A DNA stretch of 64,000 bases from Oscillospiraceae bacterium NTUH-002-81 (GTDB taxonomy: Bacteria; Bacillota; Clostridia; Lachnospirales; Lachnospiraceae), in the NCBI GenBank assembly GCA_032620915.1, contig CP136052.1, forward strand, positions 3,480,001 through 3,544,000. Direction: 5' to 3'. The translations under genes and the position numbers were made by a program. The notes beneath the pieces were generated by a model. The model saw nothing but the letters and a program-made list of their open reading frames with translations. It was not told the origin of the DNA and searched no databases. Position 1 is the stretch's first letter. Every line of letters begins with the position of its first letter. This document shows positions 1 to 9,842 of this stretch, piece by piece.

Positions 1-1
1 C

Positions 2-298
2 CATACCGGCGTCAGCACGGCGGCCATCTGCATGATCCTGCTCATGCTGCCCTTTTTCCTGCTGGCCATGTATGAGAAGAACGGACAGCCCCTTGAAAAG
101 ATCGTCCGCAACATCGTGCAGGTCTGCTTCCTGCGCCCCAAGCAGCGCCCCTACGCAACCAATAATTTCTACGCCGTTCTGGAACGGCAGGACAATTTAG
201 ACCGGGAGGTGTATCGCATTGTCCACCAGCACAAAACTCACCCGCGCCGAACGCAGGCAGATCGAGGCCGCCATCGCAAGAGCGAAGCGGCAGGATAA
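2..298 (+). CDS. PrgI family conjugation protein, C-terminal part
   Basis: The open frame runs in from the window edge. The visible part has a hydrophobic helix (residues about 10-21 of the fragment, ICMILLMLPFFLLA) followed by a basic, Pro-rich tail with the RPYATNN motif that ends PrgI/TcpE-like proteins of Gram-positive ICEs. PrgI is a small membrane partner of the VirB4 ATPase in the transfer channel. The end overlaps the virB4 start by 80 bases, so the two are translationally linked. The N-terminus is missing. Confidence 0.7.
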   Translation, partial: HTGVSTAAICMILLMLPFFLLAMYEKNGQPLEKIVRNIVQVCFLRPKQRPYATNNFYAVLERQDNLDREVYRIVHQHKTHPRRTQADRGRHRKSEAAG

Positions 299-2598
299 GA
301 AACAGAAATCCGCACAGGACAGCATCCCGTTTCAGCGGATGTTCCCCGACGGCATCTGCCGCGTAACGGACAGCTACTACACGAAAACCGTCCAGTTTCA
401 GGACATCAACTATCAGCTCAACCAGAACGAGGACAAGACCGCCATCTTTGACGGCTGGTGCGACTTCCTCAACTACTTCGACAGCTCCGTGCGCTTTCAG
501 CTCTCCTTCGTGAATATGTCCGCCAACAAGGACAATTACGCAAGGTACATCACCATCTCGCCGCAGGGCGACGATTTTGACAGCATCCGTCTGGAATATA
601 CCCAGATGCTCCAGAACCAGCTTGCCCGCGGCAACAACGGCCTCATCAAGACCAAGTACCTGACCTTCGGCGTGGAGGCGGATGGGCTGAAAGCGGCAAA
701 GCCCCGCTTAGAGCGCATCGAAACGGACATCCTCAACAACTTCAAGCGCCTCGGCGTGGCGGCGGAGCCCATGAACGGCACGGAACGGCTGCGGCTGCTG
801 CACGGGATGCTGCACATGGACGAGCAGGAGCCGTTCCGCTTCTCGTGGGACTGGCTGGCACCCTCCGGGCTTTCGGTCAAGGACTTCATCGCGCCCAGCT
901 CCTTTGAGTTCCGCACCGGGCGCTCCTTCGGCGTCGGCAGGCGCATCGGCTGCGCCAGCTTCTTGCAGATTTTAGCCCCCGAACTCAACGACCGGATGCT
1001 GGCGGATTTCCTCGACATGGAAAGCTCCCTCATCGTCAGTATGCACGTCCAGTCCGTGGATCAGGTCAAGGCCATCAAGACCATCAAGCGCAAGATCACG
1101 GATTTGCAGAAAATGACCATTGAGGAGCAGAAAAAGGCCGTTCGCGCCGGATACGACATGGACATCATCCCCTCGGACCTTGCCACCTACGGCACGGAGG
1201 CGAAGAAGCTGCTGCAAGACCTGCAAAGCCGCAACGAGCGTATGTTTTTGCTGACCTTCATCGTGGTCAATACGGCGGGCAGCCGCCGGCAGCTTGACAA
1301 CAACGTGTTTCAGGCGGTCTCCATCGCCCAGAAGTACAACTGCCAGCTTACCCGCCTTGATTTCCGGCAGGAGGAGGGGCTGATGAGCAGCCTCCCGCTG
1401 GGGCTGAACCAGATCGAGATACAGCGGGGCTTGACCACATCAAGCGTCGCTATTTTTATCCCCTTTACCACGCAGGAGCTGTTTCAGGACGGCAAGGAAG
1501 CTCTGTACTGCGGGCTGAACGCCCTCTCAAACAACCTCATTATGGTAGATCGCAAGCGTCTCAAGAACCCCAACGGCCTCATCCTTGGCACTCCCGGCAG
1601 CGGCAAGAGCTTTGCGGCGAAGCGGGAGATCGCCAATGTGTTCCTCGTCACCGACGATGACATCATCATCTGCGACCCCGAAGCTGAATACGGGCCGCTG
1701 GTGGAGCGTCTGCACGGGCAGGTCATTAAAATCTCCCCCACAAGCCCGCATTACATCAACCCCATGGACTTGAATCTCAATTACAGCGACGATGAAAACC
1801 CGCTGAGCCTGAAATCCGACTTCATCCTCTCCCTCTGCGAGCTGATCGTGGGCGGAAAGGACGGCCTCATGCCGGTGGAAAAGACCATCATCGACCGCTG
1901 TGTGCGCATGGTGTACCGGGATTATCTCAGCGACCCGAAGCCGGAGAATATGCCGATTCTGGAGGACTTGTATAACGAGCTGCGGCGGCAGGAGGAAAAA
2001 GGAGGCGCAGTACATCGCCACGGCTTTGGAAATCTACGTTTCCGGCTCTCTCAACGTGTTCAACCACCGCACCAACATCAACATTGAAAACCGCATCGTC
2101 AGCTTCGACATCAAGGAGCTGGGCAAGCAGCTCAAGAAGATCGGGATGCTCATCGTGCAGGACGCTGTGTGGAATCGAGTGACCGTCAACCGGGAAGCCC
2201 ACAAATCCACCCGCTACTACATTGACGAAATGCACCTTTTGCTGCGCGAGGAGCAGACCGCCGCCTACACCGTGGAGATTTGGAAGCGCTTCCGCAAGTG
2301 GGGAGGCATTCCCACCGGCATCACCCAGAACGTCAAAGACCTGCTCTCCTCCCGCGAGGTGGAGAACATCTTTGAAAACAGCGATTTCATCCTCATGCTC
2401 AATCAGGCCAGCGGCGACCGGCAGATTCTCGCCAAACAGCTCAATATCTCCCCTCATCAGCTCTCGTATGTCACCCACAGCGGTGAAGGCGAAGGGCTGC
2501 TTTTTTACGGCAACGTTATCCTGCCCTTCGTAGACCGCTTCCCCCGCGGGGAACTCTATGACCTACTTACCACCAAGCCACAGGAGCAGACTGCATAA
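219..2598 (+). CDS. virB4: VirB4-type conjugation ATPase, frameshifted
   Basis: This is the motor ATPase of the conjugative type IV secretion channel. It starts at TTG 219, with GGGAGGT eight bases upstream. Walker A (GTPGSGKS) is at about residue 457; Walker B (YYIDEMHLLL) lies in the second reading frame after position 2,002. The run AAAAA at 1996-2000 contains one extra base: the first frame stops at 2087, while removing one A joins it to the frame ending at 2598 and gives 792 residues, normal for the family. As written, the product lacks Walker B and would be dead. Confidence 0.9.
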
Positions 2599-2621
2599 CA
2601 AAACAAGAAAGGAATTGCACG

Positions 2622-3359
2622 ATGGAAAACAAACTGATGATTTTTGAAAACAACGCCTTTGGAAAGGTGCGAACGCTGAACCTCAACGGCGAGCCGTGGT
2701 TCGTAGCGGCGGATGTGTGCAAAGCGCTGGAACTGGGGAATCCGAGCATGACGGTTGAGCGTCTGGATGATGATGAAAAGGGTATCAGTACTATTGATAC
2801 CCTTGGCGGGAAACAGCGCATGGCAATCATCAACGAACCCGGGCTGTATTCGCTGGTGATCACCTCCCGCAAGCCGGAGGCAAAGGCGTTCAAGCGCTGG
2901 ATCACCCATGAGGTCATTCCTGCCATCCGCAAGCACGGCGCGTACATGACGAAATCCGTGTTGGAGCAGGTGCTGGAAAACCCGGAGCTGGTGCTGCTCA
3001 TGGCGCAGCGGATGCTGGAGGAACAGCGGAAGAACGAGCTGCTTCAGCAGGAGCTGCGGCTGGCAAAGCCCAAGGCGGACTTCTACGATGCGTTCATCCA
3101 CCCGGAGTGTTGCACCAATCTCCGCGCCACCGCAAAGGAGCTGAAGGTGCCGGAGAAAATGTTCACCGCGTTCCTCATCCGCAAGCGCTATCTCTACCGC
3201 GCGCCCTCCGGTACGCTGCTGCCCTATGCCAAGCCCGCCAGCGACGGCCTGTTCTTCGTAAAGGACTATATCGCCGTCAACGGGCATCAGGGGGTATATA
3301 CCCTTGTCACGCCCAAGGGCAAGACCCTGTTCCTCTCCATGCTGGACGAGATCGCCTGA
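2622..3359 (+). CDS. BRO-N / KilA-C phage-type antirepressor
   Basis: The 245-residue protein has an N-terminal BRO domain (about residues 5-110, with FVAADVCKAL and the INEPGLYSLVITSRKPEAK core) and a C-terminal KilA-C/ANT-like domain (about 125-235). Such proteins act as antirepressors or DNA-binding regulators in phages and ICEs. It lies 23 bases after virB4 with AAGAAAGGA as ribosome site, so is probably cotranscribed. The target is unknown; a role in relieving ICE repression is inference. Confidence 0.85.
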   Translation: MENKLMIFENNAFGKVRTLNLNGEPWFVAADVCKALELGNPSMTVERLDDDEKGISTIDTLGGKQRMAIINEPGLYSLVITSRKPEAKAFKRWITHEVIPAIRKHGAYMTKSVLEQVLENPELVLLMAQRMLEEQRKNELLQQELRLAKPKADFYDAFIHPECCTNLRATAKELKVPEKMFTAFLIRKRYLYRAPSGTLLPYAKPASDGLFFVKDYIAVNGHQGVYTLVTPKGKTLFLSMLDEIA

Positions 3360-3398
3360 CCTGATTCTACTATAAATAATGTAAAGGAGAGCATCACA

Positions 3399-3924
3399 AT
3401 GGAAAAAGAAAATCTGTACCTGATCCACGGCGAGGACTATCTGCGCCACATCGAGGAAAAGCTGGAGCTGCTGTGGATGGCGACCATCCTCATGCACTAC
3501 ATCAAAAACGGAGCCGAGAAGGACAGCTATCTGGACCTGGTACGCAGATCCACCCCTCGACTTTGACGAGCGCTGCGAGGAGATGTTCAGTTCTTGGGGC
3601 ATGGCGCTCAATTACCTCAAGTCCCGTGACCTTGCGGACCTGTCCGACCTCATCGAAAACGACCTGATTGAGCCGGAATACGCCGGTTATGTCCCTGCGG
3701 AAAATCCCTGCTGCCCCGGCGAACGCTGCTGCGAGTATGCCGAGCGCATGGAGCGCGAATACACCGCAGAGCGTGAGGCGGACGAGGACAATGAGGACGC
3801 CGACGTATTTGAGTATGACGGAGAACCGGCCATATCTGAGCTGACCGGCGTGTGCAGGGACATCCTCACGGCTGTCGAGGGGCTTACCTCGCTTCTAAGG
3901 GATGAGTTCGACTATGCAGGCTGA
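3399..3924 (+). CDS. Acidic protein of unknown function, frameshifted
   Basis: I do not recognise a family. ATG 3399 follows AAGGAGA. The first frame reads 55 residues and stops at 3566; the second continues through DFDERCEEMFSSWGMALNYL to 3924. Removing one C near 3536-3537 joins them into 174 residues. The C-terminal half has Cys-containing PCCPGERCCEYAERM and a Glu/Asp-rich stretch. The end overlaps the methyltransferase start by 11 bases. The restored reading is well supported by length and codon pattern; the function is not. Confidence 0.55.
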
Positions 3925-4858
3925 CCGCATTTACTGCGGCGACGCCCTGACCGTGCTGAAAACCCTGCCGGACAATTCCGTGAACTGCTGCATCACCTCG
4001 CCGCCGTACTACGCACTGCGGGATTACGGCGTGGACGGGCAGATCGGACGGGAGGAAACCCCGGCGCTGTATGTGGAGCGCCTGACTTCCATTTTCCGGG
4101 AGGTCAGGCGCGTTCTCACGCCGGACGGAACACTCTGGCTCAATATCGCGGACACCTATGCCGGAAAGGGCAATCAGGGCGAAGCCCTCGACCCCAAGTA
4201 CCCCAACGGCAGGACCGGTCAGGCGGTCGCCCTCAACGGCAAGGTGGAGGGCTGCAAGGCAAAGGACATGATCGGCATCCCGTGGCTGCTGGCGTTCGCG
4301 CTGCGCGCAGACGGCTGGTATCTGCGCTCGGACATCATCTGGATGAAAGCGAACCCCATGCCGGAAAGCACCAAGGACAGGCCAAGCCGCTGCTATGAGC
4401 ATATTTTCCTGCTGTCCAAGTCCCGCCGCTACTATTATGATGCCGCTGCCATCGCGGAGCCGGTTGCGGCCTCCACTCCTGCGCGGATGAAGCGCGGATT
4501 TGGTGCAGGCAACAAGTATTCCGCGGATATTCCCGGTCAGAAGCACCAACACCTCAACGACCATCGCCCGAACGGGTACGCCGATGAGGACATCCCGCAG
4601 CTTCGCAACAAGCGCGACGTCTGGCAGATCAACACCGTGCCGTACAAGGGCGGGCATTTCGCCGCTTTCCCGCCAAAGCTGGCGGAAACCTGCCTGCTGG
4701 CAGGCTGCCCGCCCGGAGGCATGGTGCTGGATCCCTTCCTCGGCTCCGGCACTACGGCGGCGGTGGCAAAGCAGCTCGGACGGCACTACATCGGCATTGA
4801 GCTGAACCCGGAATACTGTAAGCTGGCGGAGAAACGGATCGGAGGTGTCGCGGTATGA
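3914..4858 (+). CDS. DNA methyltransferase (N4/N6, beta-class motif order)
   Basis: The protein has motif IV TSPPYY near its N-terminus (about residue 27) and the SAM-binding motif I DPFLGSGTT near its C-terminus (about 275), the order of beta-class amino-methyltransferases that modify adenine N6 or cytosine N4. ATG 3914 is preferred to ATG 3902 because AAGGG sits only three bases before 3902. The stop overlaps the next start as ATGA, so the gene pairs with the PAPS-reductase-like gene. No restriction partner is nearby; protection of transferred DNA is the likely job, by inference. Confidence 0.9.
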   Translation: MQADRIYCGDALTVLKTLPDNSVNCCITSPPYYALRDYGVDGQIGREETPALYVERLTSIFREVRRVLTPDGTLWLNIADTYAGKGNQGEALDPKYPNGRTGQAVALNGKVEGCKAKDMIGIPWLLAFALRADGWYLRSDIIWMKANPMPESTKDRPSRCYEHIFLLSKSRRYYYDAAAIAEPVAASTPARMKRGFGAGNKYSADIPGQKHQHLNDHRPNGYADEDIPQLRNKRDVWQINTVPYKGGHFAAFPPKLAETCLLAGCPPGGMVLDPFLGSGTTAAVAKQLGRHYIGIELNPEYCKLAEKRIGGVAV

Positions 4859-5803
4859 ACGCCTACACCCGGCAGGATCTGAGCGTCATGCAGGCGTGGC
4901 CGCTGGAGCGGAAAATTCGCGTGACGCAGGCGAAGATCATCGAGTGGTATCACCACTACGACGGCAAGGTAGCCGTCTCCTTTTTCGGGCGGCAAGGACA
5001 GCACCGTTCTGCTGGACCTTGCGCGGCGGGCGTTTCCCGACATTCCCGCCGTATTTGTGGACACGGGGCTGGAATACCCGGAGATACGGGAGTTTGTCAA
5101 AACCGTTCCCAATGTAATGTGGCTGCGCCCGGAGATGCCCTTTTCAAAGGTCATATCGGAATATGGCTATCCCGTCGTTTCCAAAGACGTGGCACGGCGC
5201 GTTCGCTATGCAAAGCGTGGCAGCCCGTGGGCGCTGTGCCATCTGAACGGTTTGAACGCGGACGGTACGCCCTCAAAATACAATGAACGATACATGAAAT
5301 GGCGTATCCTGCTGGATGCGCCGTTTTTCGTTTCCGATCAGTGCTGTTCCGTCATGAAGGAGCGTCCCCTGCACAGATATAACCGGGAAACCGGTAGAAA
5401 GCAGATCATTGCGACCATGGCTTGTGAGAGCGCACGCCGTCAGAGCGTCTATCTCAAAATCGGCTGCAACGCCTATCACAAGCGGGACCCCACCTCGCAG
5501 CCCATGTCCTTCTGGACGGAGCAGGATGTTTTGGAATATCTCAGAATGACCGGCATCCCGTATGCCTCCGTTTACGGCGAGATCGTGGAGGAAAACGGCA
5601 GGCTGACCACTACCGGCGCGAAGCGCACCGGCTGTATGTTTTGTATGTTCGGTGTTCATCTGGAAAAGGAGCCGAACCGCTTTCAGCGCATGGCGCTGAC
5701 ACATCCCAAGCAGTACGATTTCTGTATCCATAAATTGGGCTGCGGTAAGGTGCTGGACTTTCTCGGCGTACCGTATGCCCTGACAGGAGGTGAAACCCCA
5801 TGA
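4855..5803 (+). CDS. PAPS reductase / PP-loop family protein, frameshifted
   Basis: In the corrected frame the PP-loop motif SGGKDST follows VAVSF at about residue 42, the ATP-pyrophosphatase signature shared by PAPS reductases, DndC and related enzymes. A conserved Cys pair (GCMFCMFG) lies near residue 265. The run TTTTT at 4981-4985 has one extra T, which destroys the PP-loop in the sequence as written; removing it gives 315 residues. It overlaps both neighbours by a few bases. PAPS reductase activity is doubtful; a nucleotide or sulfur-related DNA modification role is possible. Confidence 0.8.
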
Positions 5804-7542
5804 GCAAACGCTCGCCCCGGCTGCTGTTCACGCAGGAGGAGCGGACAGCGCCGGAACTGAAAAAGGCCGTCAAAAAAGCGGATAAAGCCTATCAAAAGCT
5901 GGAAAAGGCCGAGGCGAAGATACCGAAGAAAACCGTAAAGAAAAAGCAGCGCGTCGTTGACCCGAAAACCGGCACGGTCACAACGCGCCTTTCCTTTGAG
6001 GAGGTGGACAAGAAACGACCGCCCTCCAAGCTCACCCACGCCCTGCGGGACGCGCCCGGTGCGGCGGCGCTGTCCGCCGTCCACAGGGAGATTCGGGAAC
6101 ATGAGCAGGATAATGTGGGTGTGGAGAGCGCCCACGGCGTGGAGCAGGCGGCGGAGCGCGCCGTGCGCCTTGCACAGCACGCCCACCGCTCCCACAAGGA
6201 GAAGCCCTACCGCCGCGCAGACCGCGCCGAGGCCAAGGCAGACCGCGCCAACCTCCGCGCGTTGGACAAAACGGCACAGCACCATGACCCGCAGTTTTCC
6301 AGCAATCCCTACTCCCGCTGGCAGCAGAAGCAGGCCATCAAGAGGGAGTACGCCGCCGCCAAAGCCGGAAAAAGCGCCGGGAATACGGTCAAAGCCTCCG
6401 AAGCCACGGCAAAGGCGGCGCGGAAAGCCGCGGAGAACACAAAGAAAGCCGGCGAGTTCATCGCCCGTCACAAAAAGGGCTTTCTTATCGTGGGCGGCAT
6501 CGCGGCAATGATCGTCCTCATCCTCTGCACCGTTTCCTCCTGCTCCATGCTGATTCAGGGCGGGGCAACCGGCGTTAACGTATCCACCTACCCCAGTGAG
6601 GACGCGGATATGCTGGCGGCAGAGGCGCAATATTGTGCCATGGAAGCGGAATTGCAGCAGTATCTCGACACCTACGAAAGCACCCACGACTACGACGAGT
6701 ACCATTTTGATCTGGACGACATTGAGCATGACCCCTATGTGCTGATCTCCGCTGTCACCGCCCTTATGGGCAGGGAGTGGACGCTTTCCGAGGTAGGCGG
6801 CATACTCGATATGCTGTTTGAAAAGCAGTACATCCTAACGGAAACCGTCACCACGGAAACGAGATACCGCACCGAAACGCGCACCGGCTACTATACCGAT
6901 GCGGAGGGCAATCTGCACAGCTATGAATATACCGTGCAGGTGCCGTACACCTATTACATCTGCACAGTCCGGCTGGAAAACTTCAACCTCTCCCATGTGC
7001 CGGTCTATATCATGTCGCAGGATCAGCTCTCCTTGTATGCCATGTATATGGCTACTCTGGGCAACCGCCCGGACCTCTTCGGCGGCTCGGAGTACATCGG
7101 GAAATACTACACCGCCGACTATGAGAAGTACGAGATACCCCCGGAGGCGCTGGAGGACGCGCAGTTCGCCGCCATCATCAAGGAGGCGGAGAAGTATCTC
7201 GGCTACCCCTACGTCTGGGGCGGCAGCACGCCCGCCACCTCCTTCGACTGCTCCGGCTTTGTCAGCTATGTCTACAACAACTGCGACGTGGGCTGGAGCT
7301 TCGGCAGGCTGGGTGCGTCCGGGCTGCTGGGCATCTGTACGCGGGTGTCCGCCGCCAATGTCCGACCGGGCGATCTGGTGTTTTTCCAAGGCACCTATGA
7401 CACCACTGGCGCGTCCCATGTTGGCATCTATGTGGGCAATGATATGATGCTCCACTGCGGCGACCCCATCCAGTACACAAGCCTCAATTCAAGCTACTGG
7501 CAATCCCACTTCCTTGCCTACGGGCGCGTACCTGCGCCCTGA
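5800..7542 (+). CDS. NlpC/P60 cell-wall hydrolase of the transfer apparatus
   Basis: The 580-residue protein has a long basic, Ala/Lys-rich cytoplasmic region (1-222), one membrane helix (about 226-248, IVGGIAAMIVLILCTV), an extracellular stalk and a C-terminal NlpC/P60 peptidase domain (about 465-580). The catalytic Cys is in SFDCSGFV (about 484) and the His in SHVGIYVGN. Members of this type locally open peptidoglycan for the conjugation channel. The start overlaps the preceding stop and follows AGGAGGTG. Confidence 0.92.
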   Translation: MSKRSPRLLFTQEERTAPELKKAVKKADKAYQKLEKAEAKIPKKTVKKKQRVVDPKTGTVTTRLSFEEVDKKRPPSKLTHALRDAPGAAALSAVHREIREHEQDNVGVESAHGVEQAAERAVRLAQHAHRSHKEKPYRRADRAEAKADRANLRALDKTAQHHDPQFSSNPYSRWQQKQAIKREYAAAKAGKSAGNTVKASEATAKAARKAAENTKKAGEFIARHKKGFLIVGGIAAMIVLILCTVSSCSMLIQGGATGVNVSTYPSEDADMLAAEAQYCAMEAELQQYLDTYESTHDYDEYHFDLDDIEHDPYVLISAVTALMGREWTLSEVGGILDMLFEKQYILTETVTTETRYRTETRTGYYTDAEGNLHSYEYTVQVPYTYYICTVRLENFNLSHVPVYIMSQDQLSLYAMYMATLGNRPDLFGGSEYIGKYYTADYEKYEIPPEALEDAQFAAIIKEAEKYLGYPYVWGGSTPATSFDCSGFVSYVYNNCDVGWSFGRLGASGLLGICTRVSAANVRPGDLVFFQGTYDTTGASHVGIYVGNDMMLHCGDPIQYTSLNSSYWQSHFLAYGRVPAP

Positions 7543-7564
7543 TCTCTCAGAAAGGAGCAAAAAA

Positions 7565-7822
7565 ATGAACCCTAAGATTACAAAGCTCAAGGCTGAACGG
7601 GCGAAAAACGATGAAAAGATCGCCGCCCTCCGCTCCCGCAACCGGGAGCTTGACGAGAGCATCGTCGAGCTGGAGAATACCGACATCATCGGCCTTGCCC
7701 GCGCCACCGGCATGAGCATGGAGGAGCTGGCGCAGTTCCTCACACAGCTCAAAAGGGGCGGCGCGCCCTTTATCACACCCAATACCAAGGAGGATACGAA
7801 CTATGTGCATGAAGAAGAATAA
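7565..7822 (+). CDS. DUF4315 family protein
   Basis: A small 85-residue protein with a basic N-terminal coiled coil (residues 1-40, KITKLKAERAKNDEKIAALR) followed by a short conserved tail. DUF4315 proteins lie between the NlpC/P60 and DUF4366 genes in many Clostridia ICEs, exactly as here. Function is unknown. AGAAAGGAG precedes ATG 7565. The end overlaps the next gene by 20 bases. Confidence 0.85.
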   Translation: MNPKITKLKAERAKNDEKIAALRSRNRELDESIVELENTDIIGLARATGMSMEELAQFLTQLKRGGAPFITPNTKEDTNYVHEEE

Positions 7823-9462
7823 CAACCGGCTGCTGCGCGGAGTTGCCGCCGTCCTTTGCCTTGCCCTGATGTTCCTCACCATGTCCGGCATGGCCATGGC
7901 GACGGATATGGAGGACGCCCCCGGCAGGCGGCGCGCCGGAAAGCACGCCGGAGATCGTGGAGGCCGAGCTTCCCGTCACACCCGAAGAAACACCGGAGTC
8001 CCCTCCGGCTGAGCAAGGGCCGGACACACAGGAACCGGCTCCCGCGCCGCCTGAAACGACGGAAACGCCGCAGCCGGAGGCGGAATATGCGCTGGACGCA
8101 GATATTCCGACAGGCTGGCACAACGCGCCGGTGACGGTCACGATCCGTATCAGGGACAAAAACAACGCGGGCTGGCAGAAGGTAGAGGCGGCGCTGCGGG
8201 AAACCGCCGAAAGAACAGACCTGACGGAGCAGCTTGCCCACGACGGCCTCGCCCGCTACACGGTGCCGGACAACGGTACCGTGTTTATCTTTATCACTGA
8301 CCCCTTCGGCGCGGAGCATAAAAAGGAGCTGACCGTATCCTGTATGGACTTTGAAGCGCCCCAGCTGCGGGCGGGCGTCAGCGGTACGCTGCTGCGCGTG
8401 GAGGCCGCCGACACCCTCTCTGGCATAGCCGGGGTCTATGTGAACGATGAGCTTTATACCACGCTGCAAAACGAGGAGTTCAGCCTGCGCATTGACAAAA
8501 ACACCCGCGATTCCCACTTCTACATCATGGGCGTGGACAACGCGGGCAACCGCACGGGCTATCTGGTGATCGCCAACCCCTTCTATGAAAAGGAAACGCC
8601 TGCGCCCAGCCCCACACCGGAGCAGCACAGCACCCATTGTCCCGCAGACTGCGATTGCAGGAAGCAGCCCTCCGGCAACACCGGCAGCAGCGGCAATACC
8701 GGCAGCAACGGCAGCAATACCGGTGCGGGAAAGCCCTCCAACGCCTCCGGCAGCACGGGAAAGCCCGCTGCGGAACAGACGCCCGCCGCCGCCGAGCCGG
8801 CGAAAGCACAGGAGCCCGCCGATACCGCCGCGCCTGTCGCCATTGAGAAAGGGACGGGCTTTTCCCAAAACGGCAGCGCCGTTACCCGCGACCTGCTTTA
8901 CGACAAGCACACCAACAAGCAGTTCATCGCGGTAGAAACCCGCAACGGCCATACCCTCTATCTGGTGATCGACTACGATAAGCCGCTGGACGAGGACGGA
9001 GATCAGTATGAAACCTACTTTTTGAACCTTGTGGACGAAAGCGATTTGCTGGCGCTTATTGACAGGGAGGATTCTGCCCCCGTCTGCTCCTGCAAGGACA
9101 AGTGCGAGGCAGGTGCGGTCAACACCGCCTGCGCAGTCTGCAAGAACAACATGACGGAGTGCATGGGCAAGGAAAAGGTCACGGAAAAGACGCCGGAACC
9201 TGACCCGATGCCGGACACGACCGACAGCCCCGACAAGGACGGCGGCGAAAAGAAGTCCGGCAGCGGTCTTGTTGTGATTGTGCTGCTGCTCCTGATGGCG
9301 GGCGGCGGCGCGCTGTATTGGTTCAAGCTCCGTAAGAAGAAGCCCGACACAAAGGGACCTGTGGACTTGGACGATTACGACTACGGCGATGATGAGGACG
9401 AGGAATATGAAAACGAGGACGATGCGGACGAGCCGGAGGAAACGGAGGTCGCAGATGCATGA
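7803..9462 (+). CDS. DUF4366 surface protein, frameshifted
   Basis: This is a predicted exported, membrane-anchored protein: signal peptide (GVAAVLCLALMFLTMSGMAMA), Pro/Glu-rich linker, beta-rich ectodomain, a Ser/Gly/Asn repeat (GNTGSSGNTGSNGSNTG), a Cys cluster (CSCKDKC...CAVCKNNMTEC), a C-terminal membrane helix (LVVIVLLLLMAGGGALYWF) and an acidic tail. The run CCCCC at 7918-7922 has one extra base; correction joins the signal peptide frame to the main frame (552 residues). AAGGAGG lies nine bases before ATG 7803. The family is part of ICE transfer modules, perhaps for cell contact. Confidence 0.85.
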
Positions 9463-9659
9463 CCCTTTTCACCAAAAACCCGCTGGAGCGGCTGATGATG
9501 CAGCGCCCCTATCCGGGAAAAGAGGAAACGCCGCGCACCCCTGCCCCGGAGGGGCATTTCTGCTGCGGCTGTTCCCGCTACGGCACCGTCTGCCTCCGTC
9601 CCTGCTACCGTGACACCGACCTGCGGGAGAAACTGCGGGCAAAAGCGCCGGAGCGTTAG
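9459..9659 (+). CDS. Small Cys-containing ICE protein, unknown function
   Basis: A 66-residue protein whose ATG overlaps the DUF4366 stop (ATGCATGA), suggesting coupled translation. It contains FCCGCSRYGTVCLRPC, a cluster of five Cys that could bind metal. I do not recognise a named family. Position and coupling support it as a real gene. Confidence 0.6.
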   Translation: MTLFTKNPLERLMMQRPYPGKEETPRTPAPEGHFCCGCSRYGTVCLRPCYRDTDLREKLRAKAPER

Positions 9660-9794
9660 GACCCCGACCCTTGCCGCCTTCTCCCGCCGATGCACAATGT
9701 ACCCATGAGAGACCAGATGCAGCGAAAAAGGATGTGATACGGAAGCGGTGCCTTGAACGGCCCTGACTCATATACGATTAGAAAAACAGACACG

Positions 9795-9825
9795 AAAAGC
9801 AGTCCTTCGGGGCTGCTTTTTGCTA
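9795..9825 (+). terminator. Hairpin with TTCG loop before topB
   Basis: An 11-pair stem (AAAAGCAGTCC at 9795-9805 with GGGCTGCTTTT at 9810-9820, one G-T pair) closed by a TTCG loop and followed by T. It has the form of an intrinsic terminator and lies about 20 bases before the topB start, so it could end the upstream transcript or attenuate topB. Confidence 0.65.
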
Positions 9826-9842
9826 TGCAGAAAAGGAGAAAA

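Noticed and set aside
1990..2010. Programmed frameshift in virB4
   Set aside because: The A5 run has no supporting slippery heptamer plus structure that I can see, and a dozen other genes have the same type of one-base excess in different bases, which points to a sequence artefact.
8670..8740. CRISPR-like short repeats
   Set aside because: The repeats encode a Ser/Gly/Asn linker (GNTGSSGNTGSNGSN) in a surface protein; there are no spacers. No CRISPR array was seen anywhere in the window.
9753..9842. Upstream in-frame start for topoisomerase III
   Set aside because: It would place the terminator-like hairpin inside the coding sequence and lacks a ribosome site; ATG 9843 has AAAAGGAG and matches the family start.
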